Source: Chryseobacterium gambrini (GTDB taxonomy: Bacteria; Bacteroidota; Bacteroidia; Flavobacteriales; Weeksellaceae). Taken from it: 64,000 nt of DNA. The translations under genes were made by a program, and so were the position numbers. Under the pieces are notes generated by a model that was not told where the DNA came from, searched no databases, and was given only the letters and a program-made list of their open reading frames with translations. Positions 38,049 to 47,334 of the stretch are shown one piece after another; position 1 is the first letter of the stretch; each line of letters starts with the position of its first letter. Location: contig NZ_FTOV01000002.1 of NCBI RefSeq assembly GCF_900156825.1, forward strand, positions 248,001-312,000. The letters are read 5' to 3'.

Positions 38049-39110
38049 TTAAAACTTGTAAACAATCGCATTAACATTCATTCCTGCGCCTACTGAGGCA
38101 AACAGAACAACATCACCTTTCCGGATATTATGATTTTCCAGTTCTCCTTTTAAAATCATGGTAAGCAAAGAAGGGATGGTCGCAACGCTGCTGTTTCCGA
38201 GTTTCTGGATTACCATAGGCATGATATCTGCGGGCATTTTTAGTCCGTATAATTTGTAAAATCTTTCTACAATGGCTTCGTCCATTTTTTCATTCGCCTG
38301 ATGAATAATGATCTTATTTACCTGATCAATGGTGTATTCACTGTTGTCAAGGCACTTTTTCATAGCATCAGGAACGTGTACGAGAGCAAATTCATAGATT
38401 TTTCTGCCCTCCATTTTTATATATTTTGTGTCCTGACAGGCTTCGTTGTTGTAGGATTTACCAAAGAATAGATAATCTTTTTCTTTCAGGGTATGTGAAG
38501 CTGAAAGGTGAGACTGTATACCGGAATTGTCCTGATCGTTATATTCCAGCACAACGGCTCCTGCTCCGTCTGCATAGATCATGCTGTCTCTGTCGTGAAT
38601 ATCAACTACTCTGGACAGAGTTTCTGCTCCGATGATCAGACATCTTTTCGCTATTCCGGATCTGATGAAGGCATTTGCCTGAATGACACCCTCTATCCAT
38701 CCCGGACATCCAAACAGGATATCATAAGCCACACAGAAATTATTTTCAATTTTCAGAAGATGTTTTACTCGTGCTGCAAGACTCGGAACCATATCCGACT
38801 GCACTGTTCCGTAGCGGACGTCGCCAAAATTATGGGCAAAAATAATATAGTCTAACGTTTCAGGATCTATACCGGAATCTTCTATCGCAGCCTGCGCAGC
38901 AATTAACCCAAGATCAGAGGTAACCTGATCTCTGGATGCATATCTTCTCTCCTCGATACCGGTAATTTTTTTTAATTTTTCGGTAAGTGAGAAATTGTCA
39001 TCTTTTAAGACAACTCCTTTATCATCTAAAAAGATATGATTGTTAAAAAATAAATTATCAACTGTTTCGGAAGGTATACAGTTACCGATTCCAATGATTT
39101 TACCTGTCAT
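38049..39110 (-). CDS. 3-oxoacyl-ACP synthase III family protein (FabH-like)
   Basis: A 353-residue thiolase-fold ketosynthase. The catalytic triad is visible: Cys135 in DILFGCPGWIEG, His270 in IIIHQANEKM and Asn306 in KLGNSSVATIPSL. Such enzymes condense acyl-CoA or acyl-ACP with malonyl-ACP, either priming fatty acids or making ketones, alkylresorcinols or related products. It differs from housekeeping FabH in length (353 against ~320) and has no fab genes around, so a specialised role is likely. Transcribed alone; A+T-rich region upstream. Confidence 0.85.
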   Translation of the reverse strand: MTGKIIGIGNCIPSETVDNLFFNNHIFLDDKGVVLKDDNFSLTEKLKKITGIEERRYASRDQVTSDLGLIAAQAAIEDSGIDPETLDYIIFAHNFGDVRYGTVQSDMVPSLAARVKHLLKIENNFCVAYDILFGCPGWIEGVIQANAFIRSGIAKRCLIIGAETLSRVVDIHDRDSMIYADGAGAVVLEYNDQDNSGIQSHLSASHTLKEKDYLFFGKSYNNEACQDTKYIKMEGRKIYEFALVHVPDAMKKCLDNSEYTIDQVNKIIIHQANEKMDEAIVERFYKLYGLKMPADIMPMVIQKLGNSSVATIPSLLTMILKGELENHNIRKGDVVLFASVGAGMNVNAIVYKF

Positions 39111-39363
39111 CTGAAAAATTTTATTTGTAATCTATAAACAAAATATTTAATACTTTTTTTATCTTTTCTGTAAACTTAAATAATGAAATATTCAATTTTG
39201 CTGTTCTGACAGATGCCTGTTTTTTACGAATTTTTTTCCTCAATAAAAAACTTCATTTAAAAGTGATAATATAATTATTTGCTAGAATGAATTTCTAACT
39301 CTAAAGGTAGCAGATTAAAAATAAATAATACTATATTTTCAGACCTTTATCTGTAAAAAATAT

Positions 39364-39462
39364 ATGAGTTGCATGGTAAATAATAACGGATGGAATTCCT
39401 GTGTTTGCAGAAAACTTCTCTATAATTGTTTGAATGATAATGGATGTAAAGCTGATCATTGA
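39364..39462 (+). other. Cys-rich short ORF in a long gap (doubtful)
   Basis: Within the 39111-39508 gap a 32-codon frame (MSCMVNNNGWNSCVCRKLLY...) carries five Cys. No promoter or partner gene supports it; it may be chance. Otherwise the gap is A+T-rich and shows nothing. Confidence 0.15.
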
Positions 39463-39508
39463 GAGATAAGTCTCGGCAATGGTTTGATTTTCAGTGTTTA
39501 ATCGTTAA

Positions 39509-39540
39509 AAATTTGTCCGGAAAATTTTCCGGACAAATTT
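39509..39540 (-). terminator. 32-bp perfect palindrome, terminator of the T9SS gene
   Basis: The 16-base arms (AAATTTGTCCGGAAAA and its inverse) are perfect. On the minus strand the arm ends in a T-rich tail. It lies 20 bp behind the stop of the T9SS protein gene. Confidence 0.75.
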
Positions 39541-39560
39541 TATTTTTTATGTTCAAATTT

Positions 39561-40562
39561 TTATTTCTTAATGAATTTTGCAGTTTCCTGTTTATTGTCT
39601 TTTCCTGAAATCTCAATAAAGTAAGATGCAGGAGGAAGTTCGGAAACCGGTATTTTTCCGGATTTTAAATCTGATGTTTTGATTAGTTTTCCATCCAGAC
39701 TGTAAATTTTTGCCTGAGTGTAATTTTGGGTGTCTCCTTTAAAATTAATCAAATCGTAAGCCGGATTCGGGTATATTTCCAATCTCTGTTTTTGAGCAGA
39801 CCAATCTCCGGCTGCCAATACTGTAGTATTTAAAGCCTGTGCCGAGTTCGTTGTCTGGTTATTAATTCCTGCTACCGGAATATTCACCACGGTTTCATTG
39901 GTGGTGAGGAGCGGAAATTTATATAAGCTTCCGTAATAGGAATAAGAAGTGTTTACAATAGTTCCTATGGGAAATAAAAAAGAGGTATCGTTAGGAAGGT
40001 AAAGATTGAAATTCTGAACAGATTTTACCCTTAAAACATTTGTAAAGGTAGAAGAAGCCAAAAGCAGATTTCCCCACGCATCGGCGGTAAGGGTAATTGT
40101 GCCTTTGCAAAGACCGTTTGCAGTAGTAGATGTAAATGTTCCCTGTGCCTGATCTGTCTCGCTGTATCCGTAAGCAGCGGGATAGGAGATAAATGTTCCG
40201 TTGTTGGATGATAAATTAAGCGTGGCATCCGTGGTTACAAGCCCCGTAATTTCGAGTTTGGAAGCCGACTGTTTGTAATACACTGTATTTGAACTTCCGG
40301 TGAGCTTCAGAGTAGAACCGGGGAAGGTTGAAATTTCAGACGCAGAAGGAGTGGAGTAGACTGCGGGTGCGGAACCGCTTAATACCAATGAAGAATTGTT
40401 AAACGTGATATTCGCTCCCGTCCCGGAATTATTGGGAGTTCCGGTGGCAAGAAGATAATTGGGATTATCTCCGGAAACAGGATCATTAAAGGTTTTGGTA
40501 ACGGTAGTCTGCGCGTTGCACACTCCATAAAATGACAACATCAATAGTAAAATTTTTTTCAT
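39561..40562 (-). CDS. Secreted protein with T9SS sorting domain
   Basis: About 333 residues from the ATG at 40562, which begins a signal peptide (MKKILLLMLSFYGVCNAQ); nine further upstream codons are not part of it. The middle is rich in Ser, Thr, Asn and Gly with repeated beta-strand motifs and no enzyme signature. The C-terminus (LEIYPNPAYDLINFKGD...ASYFIEISGKDN) is a type A T9SS sorting domain. Probably a surface or extracellular adhesin-like protein; specific role unknown. Confidence 0.82.
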   Translation of the reverse strand: MKKILLLMLSFYGVCNAQTTVTKTFNDPVSGDNPNYLLATGTPNNSGTGANITFNNSSLVLSGSAPAVYSTPSASEISTFPGSTLKLTGSSNTVYYKQSASKLEITGLVTTDATLNLSSNNGTFISYPAAYGYSETDQAQGTFTSTTANGLCKGTITLTADAWGNLLLASSTFTNVLRVKSVQNFNLYLPNDTSFLFPIGTIVNTSYSYYGSLYKFPLLTTNETVVNIPVAGINNQTTNSAQALNTTVLAAGDWSAQKQRLEIYPNPAYDLINFKGDTQNYTQAKIYSLDGKLIKTSDLKSGKIPVSELPPASYFIEISGKDNKQETAKFIKK

Positions 40563-40647
40563 TTTCGATTTTTTACTAAAGATAATCAAAAAGTTACGTT
40601 CAGAATGTATTTTTTATTTTAAATTTTTTTGATGTTTAAAAATCATA

Positions 40648-41658
40648 TCACTCAGAAATTGCATATGCATCTATCCCAATTGATCTCATATATTCTGAAG
40701 GTGTTTTATTTTCAATCTGCTTAAAGGCTCTGTTAAATGTAGACTGATGCTTAAAGCCTGCAGAAATATAGATATGCATTAAAGTATATTTTGGATAATT
40801 TACTTTCATTTCATCCTTAATATAATTAATACGATAGGTATTGATGAGGTTTTTAAAATTAGTATCAGAATTCTGACTGATCGCTTTAGAGAGATAGGTG
40901 GTATTGATCCCGAATTTATGTGCAAGATCCTGAATGCCAAATTCCGGATTTTTCCATGGAGTTTCAGATTCCAGATATTCTTTAATACGGTGATAAATTT
41001 CGGTATACATCTGAAGATTTTCTTCATCACTTTCTTTTGCTGTGCTTTTTTCAGATGCAGTGTCTTCGTTTTCGGGGGCAGCTTTTGAATCTTTGTACTG
41101 ATGTTTTTTTTCAAAAATCTTTATGTTATAAAATATCAGAAATAAAGAGATTGGCAGAAATGTTAATAAAACTTTTACTTTGCTTAGATGAGCGTTTTTG
41201 TTGACGATAATATCGGGAAAGTAGGATAATGGAAGATTTACCATAATAACAAGAAGCAGTGTGATAAGAGATGTCACCAACAGCACGGTTCTGAAACTGT
41301 AAAGATTGTATAGTCCTAAAGGAAGAAGGGCAAAAAATAAAATGGTTTCGGGAGCGATTTTCCAGAACGTAAAAAGTAATACAAATAGCAATGTGATTTT
41401 TGCAACAAGGTAATAATCAAGAAAATATTTCAGGATTTGGTATTCCAACCGGTAATTAACGGTTGTTACCAATCCTAAAAGCAAAACCGTTGCAAAAAAG
41501 AAAACTACAATATTTTCATTCCCTTCAAAATAGAAAATGAGGGTATGAATAAATAAAATAACCATCAGCATCAAATTGTAATGGAAAAAGAACATTTTAA
41601 TCAGATGTTCTCCAGGAGTTCCGTCCGGTTTTGTATTTTGGTAAAAATTAGTTTTCAT
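40648..41658 (-). CDS. Membrane-bound AraC-type regulator
   Basis: A 336-residue protein with about six N-terminal membrane helices (residues ~20-190), a charged Ser/Glu/Lys linker (AAPENEDTASEKSTAKESDEE) and a C-terminal AraC DNA-binding domain (FGIQDLAHKFGINTTYLSKAI and LMHIYISAGFKHQSTFNRAFKQ). The architecture suggests that a signal at the membrane is passed straight to transcription. It is divergent from the HTH pair and the fibre-like protein to the right. Target genes unknown. Confidence 0.85.
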   Translation of the reverse strand: MKTNFYQNTKPDGTPGEHLIKMFFFHYNLMLMVILFIHTLIFYFEGNENIVVFFFATVLLLGLVTTVNYRLEYQILKYFLDYYLVAKITLLFVLLFTFWKIAPETILFFALLPLGLYNLYSFRTVLLVTSLITLLLVIMVNLPLSYFPDIIVNKNAHLSKVKVLLTFLPISLFLIFYNIKIFEKKHQYKDSKAAPENEDTASEKSTAKESDEENLQMYTEIYHRIKEYLESETPWKNPEFGIQDLAHKFGINTTYLSKAISQNSDTNFKNLINTYRINYIKDEMKVNYPKYTLMHIYISAGFKHQSTFNRAFKQIENKTPSEYMRSIGIDAYAISE

Positions 41659-42006
41659 GAGTTAATTGTGTTTGTCTGAAACTGTTCCTTTTTTACTTTA
41701 CAAAGTTTGAAAATTTCAGTACTAAGATAATAATTAATAGAATACAATAATTCTAATAAGTTAATTTCTAAAATAGTTTATTTAATACATTGATTATTAA
41801 ATATTTGAGATTGTTTAAACCAGATCTTAAAACGTTAAAATTTTTATCAATCAGTTTACCTGGGAATCTATATTTGTATCATCAAAAAGCATTTGAAATG
41901 TCTGTAGATACGATAATGTTGATGTCAAGTTGGGATATGAAATATGGATTACGGAAAAAATATAATAATCAATAACACAAAAAATAAGATAAAAAAATTA
42001 TGAGTT
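41659..42006. other. Gap between the AraC and HTH genes
   Basis: A+T-rich. A frame at 41790-41975 starts at TTG only and has no recognisable features, so I do not call it a gene. No convincing promoter pair was identified. Confidence 0.4.
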
Positions 42007-42444
42007 ATGTCTTACAATGTAAAAAAAATCCATATTGGAAAACTTATCCATCAGAAAGTAAATGAAAAAGGAATCGATATGTACCGGATAGAGAAGTTTT
42101 TGAAATGCAGTGAAGAAGAAATTTTTTCTATGTACCAAAAACCAAGCATTGATACCGAAATTCTCTTAAGATGGAGTAAACTGCTTAAATATGATTTTTT
42201 CAGAATTTATGTGCAGCACATTATTCTTTTTTCTCCCTCTGAAAAAAGCAAAACTGAAGCACAGGAAACACAGAAACTGCCGTCTTACAGAAAGAATGTG
42301 TATACCAAAGAAATTATAAATTTTGTTCTGGAACTCCTCAATAGCGGGCTAAAAACCAAAACCGAGATCACAGAAGAATATAAAATTCCTAAGACAACAC
42401 TTTACAAATGGATAGAAAAATACAACAGTCGAAATTCCGAATAA
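42007..42444 (+). CDS. HTH protein, first of a Chryseobacterium-type pair
   Basis: A 145-residue DNA-binding protein. The N-terminal part (IHIGKLIHQKVNEKGIDMYRIEKFLKCSEEEI) looks like a divergent XRE-type fold and the C-terminal part (LKTKTEITEEYKIPKTTLYKWIEKY) like a Hin/transposase-type helix-turn-helix. Such paired small HTH proteins are often called transposase fragments, but no inverted repeats or DDE motif are present here, so a regulator is as likely. It overlaps the next gene by 37 bases. Confidence 0.6.
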   Translation: MSYNVKKIHIGKLIHQKVNEKGIDMYRIEKFLKCSEEEIFSMYQKPSIDTEILLRWSKLLKYDFFRIYVQHIILFSPSEKSKTEAQETQKLPSYRKNVYTKEIINFVLELLNSGLKTKTEITEEYKIPKTTLYKWIEKYNSRNSE

Positions 42445-42764
42445 ATGCTCCGGATTACAGGAAAATTTATACCGATATGATTGAAATGAAATATGTGGAT
42501 AAAAGAAGAAAATGTGAAACTGTGCTTAGTAAGGCAAAACTCTCGGTCATGGATATTTTCGAACTTGAAAAAATAATTTTTGAAACCAATGGTGTTCCTG
42601 ATGAAAAAGAGAACGGAAAATTTCGGGCATACGATGATGAATCAATTTTGCAGATTCTGACCTATCAGAAAAAGAATAAGATGACCAATACAGATATTTC
42701 AAATCATTTTAAGATAAGCAGAAATTCGATAGCGAAGTGGAAGAAATTATTTCCTGAAATCTGA
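42408..42764 (+). CDS. HTH protein, second of the pair
   Basis: A 118-residue protein with a C-terminal helix-turn-helix (MTNTDISNHFKISRNSIAKWKKLF). The middle has YRKIYTDMIEMKY and LSVMDIFELEKIIF. The ATG at 42408 lies inside the first gene; no later ATG keeps the conserved APDYRKIYTDM segment. The pair is followed, after 84 bp, by a secreted fibre-like protein that it could control. Transposase origin is possible, but no transposon ends are seen. Confidence 0.55.
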   Translation: MDRKIQQSKFRINAPDYRKIYTDMIEMKYVDKRRKCETVLSKAKLSVMDIFELEKIIFETNGVPDEKENGKFRAYDDESILQILTYQKKNKMTNTDISNHFKISRNSIAKWKKLFPEI

Positions 42765-42848
42765 ATTTCGGGGTAAAAGTATTCAGATCGTATTCTTACA
42801 GATTTATTCTCAAATAATTTCAACAAACAACAATTAATAATAAACAAA

Positions 42849-43961
42849 ATGAAAAAATTATTTACAGCTTTTTTTACAGCTTATGTGTTCACCTCAGTTT
42901 TACATGGGCAAGTTGGTATTAATACCACTTCTCCTGATGCAAGCCTTGATATTCGTGCAAAAAACCATTCAGGATCTTCTCCGGGAGCCGTAACATCGGG
43001 AGATGGAGTATTAGTACCCAGAGTTAATGCTCTTTCTGTAAACGGATCGGTAAACGGACAATTGGTTTATCTTATTGCGGATGCCGGTGGTTTTTTTAAA
43101 GGATTTCATTACTGGAACGGAACTGCCTGGACAGCTCTGGATGCTACTAATGATGCATGGACCAATGATTCTGCGGGAACGATGATAAAAATCGGGACAA
43201 AGTCTGACGGCTCTGCGAGAAGCAGCAATACAGATTTTGTTGCAACTGATGCAGGAAGAGTAGGAATAGGCACAAATGATCCGAAAGTTACAGTACAGAT
43301 CGAAGGACAGGCGGCTTCTTCTGCGGTTCCCGACGGATTTACACCTCCGAGATTAACGAGAGCACAGCTTTCAGCAAAAGATGCGTCTTACGGAAACAAT
43401 CAGAATGGAACTCTTGTTTTTGTCACAACTCTGGACGGATCTGCAATAAACAAAGTATCTAACGTTACTTCCGTAGGATTGTATTTTTATGATGCTCCTA
43501 CCAGCAGATGGTATAATATCCGAAATTCATCTTCCGGAGTGGTGGAAGGTTTTAAAATTATTACAGGAACTTACACTCCTACCACACCTTATGTAGTACA
43601 ACCGGACGATTATATTTTGATTTTAAGATACAGCACGGCTTCTACCGGAGGAAATGCTTCTGCAAACGTAAGCACTACAAGTCCATATCTTAACAATGCT
43701 GCGAATTTGCAGCTTCCGGATCCTACAACCTGTCCGGGAAGAGTTTTGCATTTTATTAATGACAGTGATAAAGTAGGTTCTTCAACGGCTGAAAATGTTT
43801 ATACCAATTATGCAATGCATTCTGCACTTACTGATACAAACAGTTTTAGCTCCAGAAGTGCTTTAAGCAACTATGAAATTTCAACGGGGCAAAATAATTC
43901 GCAGTGGAAAATCATAAGTGACGGAACCCGATGGATTTCGCTGCAGGTTGTAATAGTGTAA
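42849..43961 (+). CDS. Secreted protein with tail-fibre-like repeats
   Basis: A 370-residue exported protein (signal MKKLFTAFFTAYVFTSVLHGQ). It has two copies of the VGI(N/G)T-x-P...LDI or VQIEG pattern (QVGINTTSPDASLDIRAK and RVGIGTNDPKVTVQIEGQ), each followed by a G(V/F)xxPR(V/L)xxxxL module. This arrangement resembles phage tail-fibre and adhesin stalks and is common in Bacteroidota surface proteins. No T9SS sorting tail is visible, so the way to the surface is unclear. Expression may depend on the upstream HTH pair. Confidence 0.7.
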   Translation: MKKLFTAFFTAYVFTSVLHGQVGINTTSPDASLDIRAKNHSGSSPGAVTSGDGVLVPRVNALSVNGSVNGQLVYLIADAGGFFKGFHYWNGTAWTALDATNDAWTNDSAGTMIKIGTKSDGSARSSNTDFVATDAGRVGIGTNDPKVTVQIEGQAASSAVPDGFTPPRLTRAQLSAKDASYGNNQNGTLVFVTTLDGSAINKVSNVTSVGLYFYDAPTSRWYNIRNSSSGVVEGFKIITGTYTPTTPYVVQPDDYILILRYSTASTGGNASANVSTTSPYLNNAANLQLPDPTTCPGRVLHFINDSDKVGSSTAENVYTNYAMHSALTDTNSFSSRSALSNYEISTGQNNSQWKIISDGTRWISLQVVIV

Positions 43962-43996
43962 CACAAATGTTTATTATAAGTAATCGTAATGAGAAA

Positions 43997-44024
43997 GGCT
44001 GTTGTAATGACAGCCATCTTTTTA
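43997..44024. terminator. Terminator between convergent genes
   Basis: GGCTGT ... ACAGCC stem (43997-44002, 44010-44015) with ATCTTTTTA behind it on the plus strand and TTTCTC on the minus strand. It closes the fibre-like gene and possibly also the minus-strand accessory operon. Confidence 0.65.
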
Positions 44025-44056
44025 TATAAGAAGTTGTCACAAACTTTATTTTAAAT

Positions 44057-44674
44057 TTAATACTGAGTGAGAGATTTTAAACGAAACAGCAATAATTCAT
44101 TGTCCGATAATATTTTGTATTCATACCCAATTTCCTTCCAAATGGCAATTAATTTTTCTTTCGCTTTACTGTCGTCTGAAACTACTATGATGTGTTCTTC
44201 ATGTTTCCATTCACGTCTGAAAATAAGATCATATTCTTTGTCTATTCTTCTGGCTCCTGTTAAAATTGAAAGGAGATCAACATCATCAGAATTAACGTAA
44301 TTTCTACGAAGGATATTTGATTTGATTTTTTCAATCAGTGAATTGGTGTACGCTGTATCTTCCGGTAGATTTTCAAATAACTTCATTACGTAATCATGAT
44401 CATGTGTTCTTTCTTTTCTTTCCTCCGTTTCAAAAAGTTTGCAGATTTCCTCGCTGAACCATTCTCCTGAACCCATAACTCGATATTCCTTTGTAGTTTT
44501 ATCATACACTAAAGGACCGGAACCGATAATGTGACCTCTTTCATCATCCGGATCATATATTTTATGTGTCCAGAAAAATATGATCATTTCTTCCGTATCA
44601 AAGTATTCGGCAATTTTAAAATCGGGGCTTATTTCCTTTTCAATGATTTGTTGAGCAAAATTCAGGTCGATCAT
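44057..44674 (-). CDS. Imm35/YrhB-like domain protein
   Basis: A 205-residue soluble protein. The N-terminal 90 residues (FAQQIIEKEI, IIFFWTHKIYDPDDERGHII, GSGPLVYDKTTKEYRVMGSG) resemble the immunity protein 35/YrhB fold with its interrupted GNGPxxV(D)K pattern. The C-terminal half (LLSILTGARRIDKEYDL, EEHIIVVSDDSKAKEKL) is different and unidentified. Last gene of a nine-gene minus-strand run, overlapping the RNA ligase stop region by four bases. Whether it protects against a toxin is inference; no toxin gene is adjacent. Confidence 0.5.
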   Translation of the reverse strand: MIDLNFAQQIIEKEISPDFKIAEYFDTEEMIIFFWTHKIYDPDDERGHIIGSGPLVYDKTTKEYRVMGSGEWFSEEICKLFETEERKERTHDHDYVMKLFENLPEDTAYTNSLIEKIKSNILRRNYVNSDDVDLLSILTGARRIDKEYDLIFRREWKHEEHIIVVSDDSKAKEKLIAIWKEIGYEYKILSDNELLLFRLKSLTQY

Positions 44675-45696
44675 ATTGCCGTAATCATTTTATTAATCTC
44701 AGCATTAATTCTCTCCGCAATCCACGTTTTATCTTCGGGAGATAAATCGTTTAAAAGGTTGTCGTTGTTTTCATTAAAATCGGTGATCACATCTTCCAGA
44801 AATTCCTTTTTAATTTCGGAAACTCTTGAATGATTATTTAAATCTAAAGTCCCGATTTTAGAAACAGCACTTTTCAGTCTGTTTTGGGTGACGTAGTTTC
44901 TCAGTTCGTCTACAATAAAGGAGAGTTCCTCCGTTTTGGAAGAAACATTTGGAATGAACGACCATTTTTCAGCTTCATGGAATTTTTCCTCTTCATCGAA
45001 TTCAGGGTTTTTCAATTTGATAATAGGTCTTTGAAAATCATTGTTATCCAATTGATTAAAAGGCTTTATCACGACGCCTTCAATTAAATTATCGTTCAGT
45101 TCCGGAAGATTAAATTCTTTGGGAACAGCAGAATTGATCCTGATATTGAAATTCATCGCTTCATTAAACTTTCCTATCAGCAAAGGTTTTGCATAAAATA
45201 TTTTAAATTCATCAAAATAAGCAACGGAACTTTCGTAATCCAGATAATATTTAGAATCTGAACCATCGGTTTCAATGGCAATATCAAAAGCACAAAATTC
45301 AATATCGGGCGTATAATATACTCCTGTTTGTATGGCATGAATATCTTTTACAGATTCTACTTCCGGATGTGGATATTTTCCTCCGAAAAGCTCTCCGTAG
45401 ATAATGTATTTTTCGGCGGCAATGTTGCTGCTCAGTTTTTCAAAAAGAGGGAGAATATTATTTTCCAGTTTACTGACCACGAGCTGAAAGCCGAAAAAAT
45501 CGTCGGTCCAGTTGAGGTATTCTTTTCTTTTGGCAAATTTCAGACTGCCGTTTTCATAGACAAAGCTGAAGTTGGCGCCGTGTACTTTTTCTGTAACCAC
45601 CCATTTCAGTTTTTCCATCTTGGAAAAATCGCTTTCGCTAAGACCTAATTTTTTTAAGTTGTTGGGCATTTTTTCATACCCCGAAAATTCACTCAT
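44671..45696 (-). CDS. RNA ligase of the T4 Rnl2 family
   Basis: A 341-residue ATP-dependent RNA ligase. Motif I is EKVHGANFSF with the nucleophile Lys37, which forms the AMP adduct; motif III is IIYGELFGG (Glu102); IIIa has CAFDIA; motif IV is EGVVIKP (Glu206-Lys211); motif V is PIIKLKN. The C-terminal ~110 helical residues match the Rnl2 accessory domain in place. It seals 3'-OH/5'-PO4 RNA nicks, for example after tRNA cleavage by toxins. The same run contains a metallophosphoesterase that might heal ends, which suggests RNA repair; no kinase was found. Confidence 0.88.
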   Translation of the reverse strand: MSEFSGYEKMPNNLKKLGLSESDFSKMEKLKWVVTEKVHGANFSFVYENGSLKFAKRKEYLNWTDDFFGFQLVVSKLENNILPLFEKLSSNIAAEKYIIYGELFGGKYPHPEVESVKDIHAIQTGVYYTPDIEFCAFDIAIETDGSDSKYYLDYESSVAYFDEFKIFYAKPLLIGKFNEAMNFNIRINSAVPKEFNLPELNDNLIEGVVIKPFNQLDNNDFQRPIIKLKNPEFDEEEKFHEAEKWSFIPNVSSKTEELSFIVDELRNYVTQNRLKSAVSKIGTLDLNNHSRVSEIKKEFLEDVITDFNENNDNLLNDLSPEDKTWIAERINAEINKMITAI

Positions 45697-45746
45697 TGTT
45701 TTATCTTATAAGAAGTTTCTTAATTTTGTAGAATTAACCTGTTTTT

Positions 45747-46286
45747 TTACTCGTAAATTCTGCCCATTTCCAAAAGATCACCCAAAGTTTGCCAACTTAC
45801 TTCAAACTCTTCATTATTACTTTCGTCATCGCCATGATCTAAGTAACATCTCATACCACATTCCAAAATAGAATCCGGATCAAAATTGTACCATCGGTTG
45901 CCTGTTTCAGAATCGATTCCAAAATAACGCCATTCATCTTCCAACTGCTTTCCTTTCATTTTGTGCAGCTCTGCAATCTGAAATTTTATAACGGCAAGGG
46001 TATAATAAATTCCAAGATCTTCTGAAGCATATTTTGCTTTACCTTCAAAGATGCTGTAAATTGCTTTTGGGTCAGGTACTTTTACAATTTTCAGCCATTC
46101 ATTATCAAATTTTGTCGGCTCCGAAGTATAGGCATCCTTTAGAATTTTCGATAGTAAATCGGAAGTTAAAGGCTTTTGTCTTACCTGTTCCACAAGCTTA
46201 AGTAAAGCAAGAAGATAAGTCTTTAAATCTCTTTTTTTTATATTATTACTGAGATTGAAGCTATTGTAAAATTCGTTGTATGTCAT
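45747..46286 (-). CDS. Hypothetical protein of the accessory operon
   Basis: A 179-residue soluble protein, mostly helical in its first 120 residues (KKRDLKTYLLALLKLVEQVRQ, YYTLAVIKFQIAELHKM). The end has a distinctive NRWYNFDPDSILECGMRCYLD followed by SWQTLGDLLEMGRIYE. I have the impression of a recurrent Bacteroidota accessory family found with immunity-like genes, but I cannot name it. It lies 50 bp upstream of the RNA ligase gene. Confidence 0.6.
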   Translation of the reverse strand: MTYNEFYNSFNLSNNIKKRDLKTYLLALLKLVEQVRQKPLTSDLLSKILKDAYTSEPTKFDNEWLKIVKVPDPKAIYSIFEGKAKYASEDLGIYYTLAVIKFQIAELHKMKGKQLEDEWRYFGIDSETGNRWYNFDPDSILECGMRCYLDHGDDESNNEEFEVSWQTLGDLLEMGRIYE

Positions 46287-46322
46287 AATTTAATAAAATG
46301 TATTTGTATTAATTTAAGCAGA

Positions 46323-46730
46323 CTAATCCATAAAAATATCTAAATAATCCTTTAGCATTGCGTTATGATCAATTATATCGTTTGTAAGCTCTTTAATTTT
46401 TTGTATCAGTTCAGATTCGTTCGTATTTTCATCAATATCTACCAGTCGCAATGTAATTTGCGATTCGTCATCTTTCAGATTGATTTTTATTAATCTTCCA
46501 TCATTAATCGTTATTCTTGTGGGGACAGATGGTTTTATGTAACACTCTTTTATAAGGTTTACAATTTCAAAAAGCTTTTCAGTTTCCTCAATTTTTCCAC
46601 TCCAAACTCTGCCATCTTCTTGGAAATATTGCGATTTGGATAAAATAACTAAAAGGATATAAAAATCTTCGTTTTTTTTGATTTCAATATCAAATTGTCC
46701 TGCGAGAGTATGTATTTCAATCTTGATCAT
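46323..46730 (-). CDS. Hypothetical protein of the accessory operon
   Basis: A 135-residue soluble acidic protein beginning MIKIEIHTLAGQFDIEIKKN. No known motif. Beta-rich N-terminus, helical C-terminus (ELIQKIKELTNDIIDHNAML). It overlaps the HD-domain gene by four bases, so the two are translationally coupled, and is 36 bp before the next gene of the run. Confidence 0.6.
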   Translation of the reverse strand: MIKIEIHTLAGQFDIEIKKNEDFYILLVILSKSQYFQEDGRVWSGKIEETEKLFEIVNLIKECYIKPSVPTRITINDGRLIKINLKDDESQITLRLVDIDENTNESELIQKIKELTNDIIDHNAMLKDYLDIFMD

Positions 46731-47278
46731 TTGTTTTTATAAGCTTCAATTTTTTCGGATAATCTTTTGGCTAAATAATCATTACCATCTTTTAAATGTT
46801 CGTAAATAATTTTTGCTTCCTCAAGATATTTTTCTTTCTTCGCTTCTTTCCAAAAATAGGGTGGAGCATATAAATTACAGATTCTGTCAGCCATTTTAAC
46901 CGCCCAGACTTCTTTGGGCTGTTGCTTTATTCGGTGTAAGCTATCCTTAATTTGGTGTTCCTTTTCAAGCTCTGTATTTTTTGTGAGGGCAAGAACACCT
47001 TCTTTCACGTCTTTACCATATTCTTTTTCGAGATCTTCAATTGGGTAATCTGTATCTTCTATGGTATCGTGCAAAAACGCACATTTGATGGCGAGATCAA
47101 AATTAAAATCAGGAGTATTTTTAGAAGCATTGATGATTTCAAATACAACGCTTCCGATGTGGTTGATGTATTCTATTTTTTGGTTTTTGTTTTGTCCGCC
47201 GTACGTTTGTCCGTTGTGCAGAATGCTTACTTTCTGCCATATGTCCTGTAAATCGTCTATTGTAAAATTGTTGTTCAT
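46727..47278 (-). CDS. HD-domain phosphohydrolase (MESH1/RelA-type)
   Basis: About 183 residues from the ATG at 47278; the frame upstream starts only at TTG. HD residues are in order: His40 (YINHIGSV), His70-Asp71 (AFLHDTIEDTD) and Asp131 (VKMADRICNLY). This is the small (p)ppGpp- or nucleotide-hydrolysing type without a synthetase domain, so it may degrade alarmones or the modified nucleotides released in a stress response. It lies between the DUF1963 gene (56 bp) and an unknown gene (4-base overlap) in the accessory run. Confidence 0.8.
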   Translation of the reverse strand: MNNNFTIDDLQDIWQKVSILHNGQTYGGQNKNQKIEYINHIGSVVFEIINASKNTPDFNFDLAIKCAFLHDTIEDTDYPIEDLEKEYGKDVKEGVLALTKNTELEKEHQIKDSLHRIKQQPKEVWAVKMADRICNLYAPPYFWKEAKKEKYLEEAKIIYEHLKDGNDYLAKRLSEKIEAYKNK

Positions 47279-47334
47279 TTTTTGTGATTTAAGTTTGAAA
47301 TAATAAATGTTCTTTTTTTGCTCAATGTTTTCTG

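Noticed and set aside
41790-41975. A 61-codon frame in front of the HTH pair
   Set aside because: TTG start only, no domain, no promoter; not enough support.
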